Positions 6,533 through 6,804 of a stretch of DNA of 6,804 nucleotides are shown in pieces (the stretch's first letter is position 1; each line of letters starts with the position of its first letter). The notes below the pieces were generated by a model that was not told the DNA's origin, searched no databases, and was given only the letters and a program-made list of their open reading frames with translations. Source of the DNA: SIG450 sp045658425. GTDB lineage: Bacteria > Bacillota > Clostridia > UMGS1840 > HGM11507. Made by a program: the position numbers and the translations under genes. Location of the stretch: NCBI GenBank assembly GCA_045658425.1, contig JAZOVB010000143.1, positions 1-6,804 on the forward strand, in the 5' to 3' direction.

Positions 6533-6804
6533 GCAAGCTCTTTAGAACAGGTATCCGAAGGTGCATTTTCTGGATACTACAAAATAACATCGGCAGCCGA
6601 TTTTGCTAAAATTTCAGAAGACACAGCAGCAAAATATGTTGTAACAGCTGACATAACCGATGCAATTACAACCCCTGTTACGACTTTTTCAGGAGAGCTT
6701 ATCGGTGTAAACAGTGATGCAACAGCCGAAGAAATGAGAACTATTAATGTTAATATAACCGAAAATACCGATGTAGCAACAGGACTATTCAGAAAAGCAG
6801 GTAA
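6452..6804 (+). CDS. Secreted GLUG-module protein, paralogue of the upstream gene (3' end outside window)
   Basis: The 117 complete codons visible start at ATG 6452, ten bases after GAAAGG. The protein begins with a signal peptide (MKK, then a hydrophobic stretch rich in Met, Cys, Ile, Leu and Val, then TANA before AS). It passes within about 14 residues into a GLUG-module opening: FSGYYKITSAADF, FSGELIGVN, RTINVNI and ATGLFRKAG. From 6685 to the window end the DNA aligns without gaps to module 3 (2941-3060), with about 15 mismatches in 120 bases. It therefore belongs to the same family as the upstream gene and shows what that gene's missing N-terminus probably looks like. The gap of 192 bases and its own leader allow either co-transcription or an own promoter. 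Whether it also ends in a lyase cannot be seen. Confidence 0.85.
   Translation, partial: MKKIISMMLCMCVILTGMFGLVYTANAASSLEQVSEGAFSGYYKITSAADFAKISEDTAAKYVVTADITDAITTPVTTFSGELIGVNSDATAEEMRTINVNITENTDVATGLFRKAG
6566..6804 (+). repeat. Opening of a GLUG module in the second gene
   Basis: FSGYYKITS aligns with YDGYYVLDS of modules 1-3, and FSGELIGVN through GLFRKAG follows. As in modules 2 and 3, similarity rises at the FSGEL element: upstream of 6685 the DNA is clearly diverged, downstream it is about 87% identical to module 3. No GLUG unit itself is reached before the window ends. Confidence 0.75.

Noticed and set aside
6376..6609. Plus-strand open frame of 77 codons starting at ATG 6376
   Set aside because: It overlaps, in another frame, the signal peptide and first module of the gene at 6452, has no good ribosome binding site, and reads as low-complexity sequence.

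Overview
The window is AT-rich. Its purine-rich ribosome binding site and the Gram-positive-looking signal peptide of the second gene suggest a low-GC Firmicute (Clostridia-like, perhaps from the gut or rumen). That placement is inference; nothing here fixes the taxon. Both genes are on the plus strand and both are cut by the window edges.

Layout. Bases 2-6259 are one continuous reading frame, open at the left edge, encoding at least 2085 residues. Bases 2-3904 encode a solenoid-like array of GLUG-type repeats. These are organised as large modules of about 381-384 codons: the tail of one module, then three complete copies. Each complete copy holds six GLUG units plus a conserved opening and a tail. 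Bases 3911-4321 encode a linker domain I cannot name. Bases 4349-6256 encode a heparinase II/III-type polysaccharide lyase, with an alpha/alpha toroid followed by a C-terminal beta domain. Its Asn-His pair, Tyr cluster and His/Asp/His set are in place.

A 192-base gap (6260-6451) follows. It has no convincing terminator, but it contains an imperfect inverted repeat and a ribosome binding site. A second gene begins at 6452 with a clear signal peptide and goes straight into the opening of another module of the same kind, running off the right edge. The window therefore holds two tandem paralogues of a secreted GLUG-repeat protein family.

How they may work together. The likely picture is secreted or surface proteins in which GLUG modules form a long scaffold or binding stalk. 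At least one of them carries a uronic-acid-polysaccharide lyase at its C-terminus. Modules 2 and 3 of the first gene are about 95% identical at DNA level over some 700 bases, with an abrupt left boundary. The tail segments show a different relationship from the bodies. Together these point to recent recombination or gene conversion, so module number and the attached C-terminal domain may vary between strains. The minus-strand open frames are shadows of the repeats.
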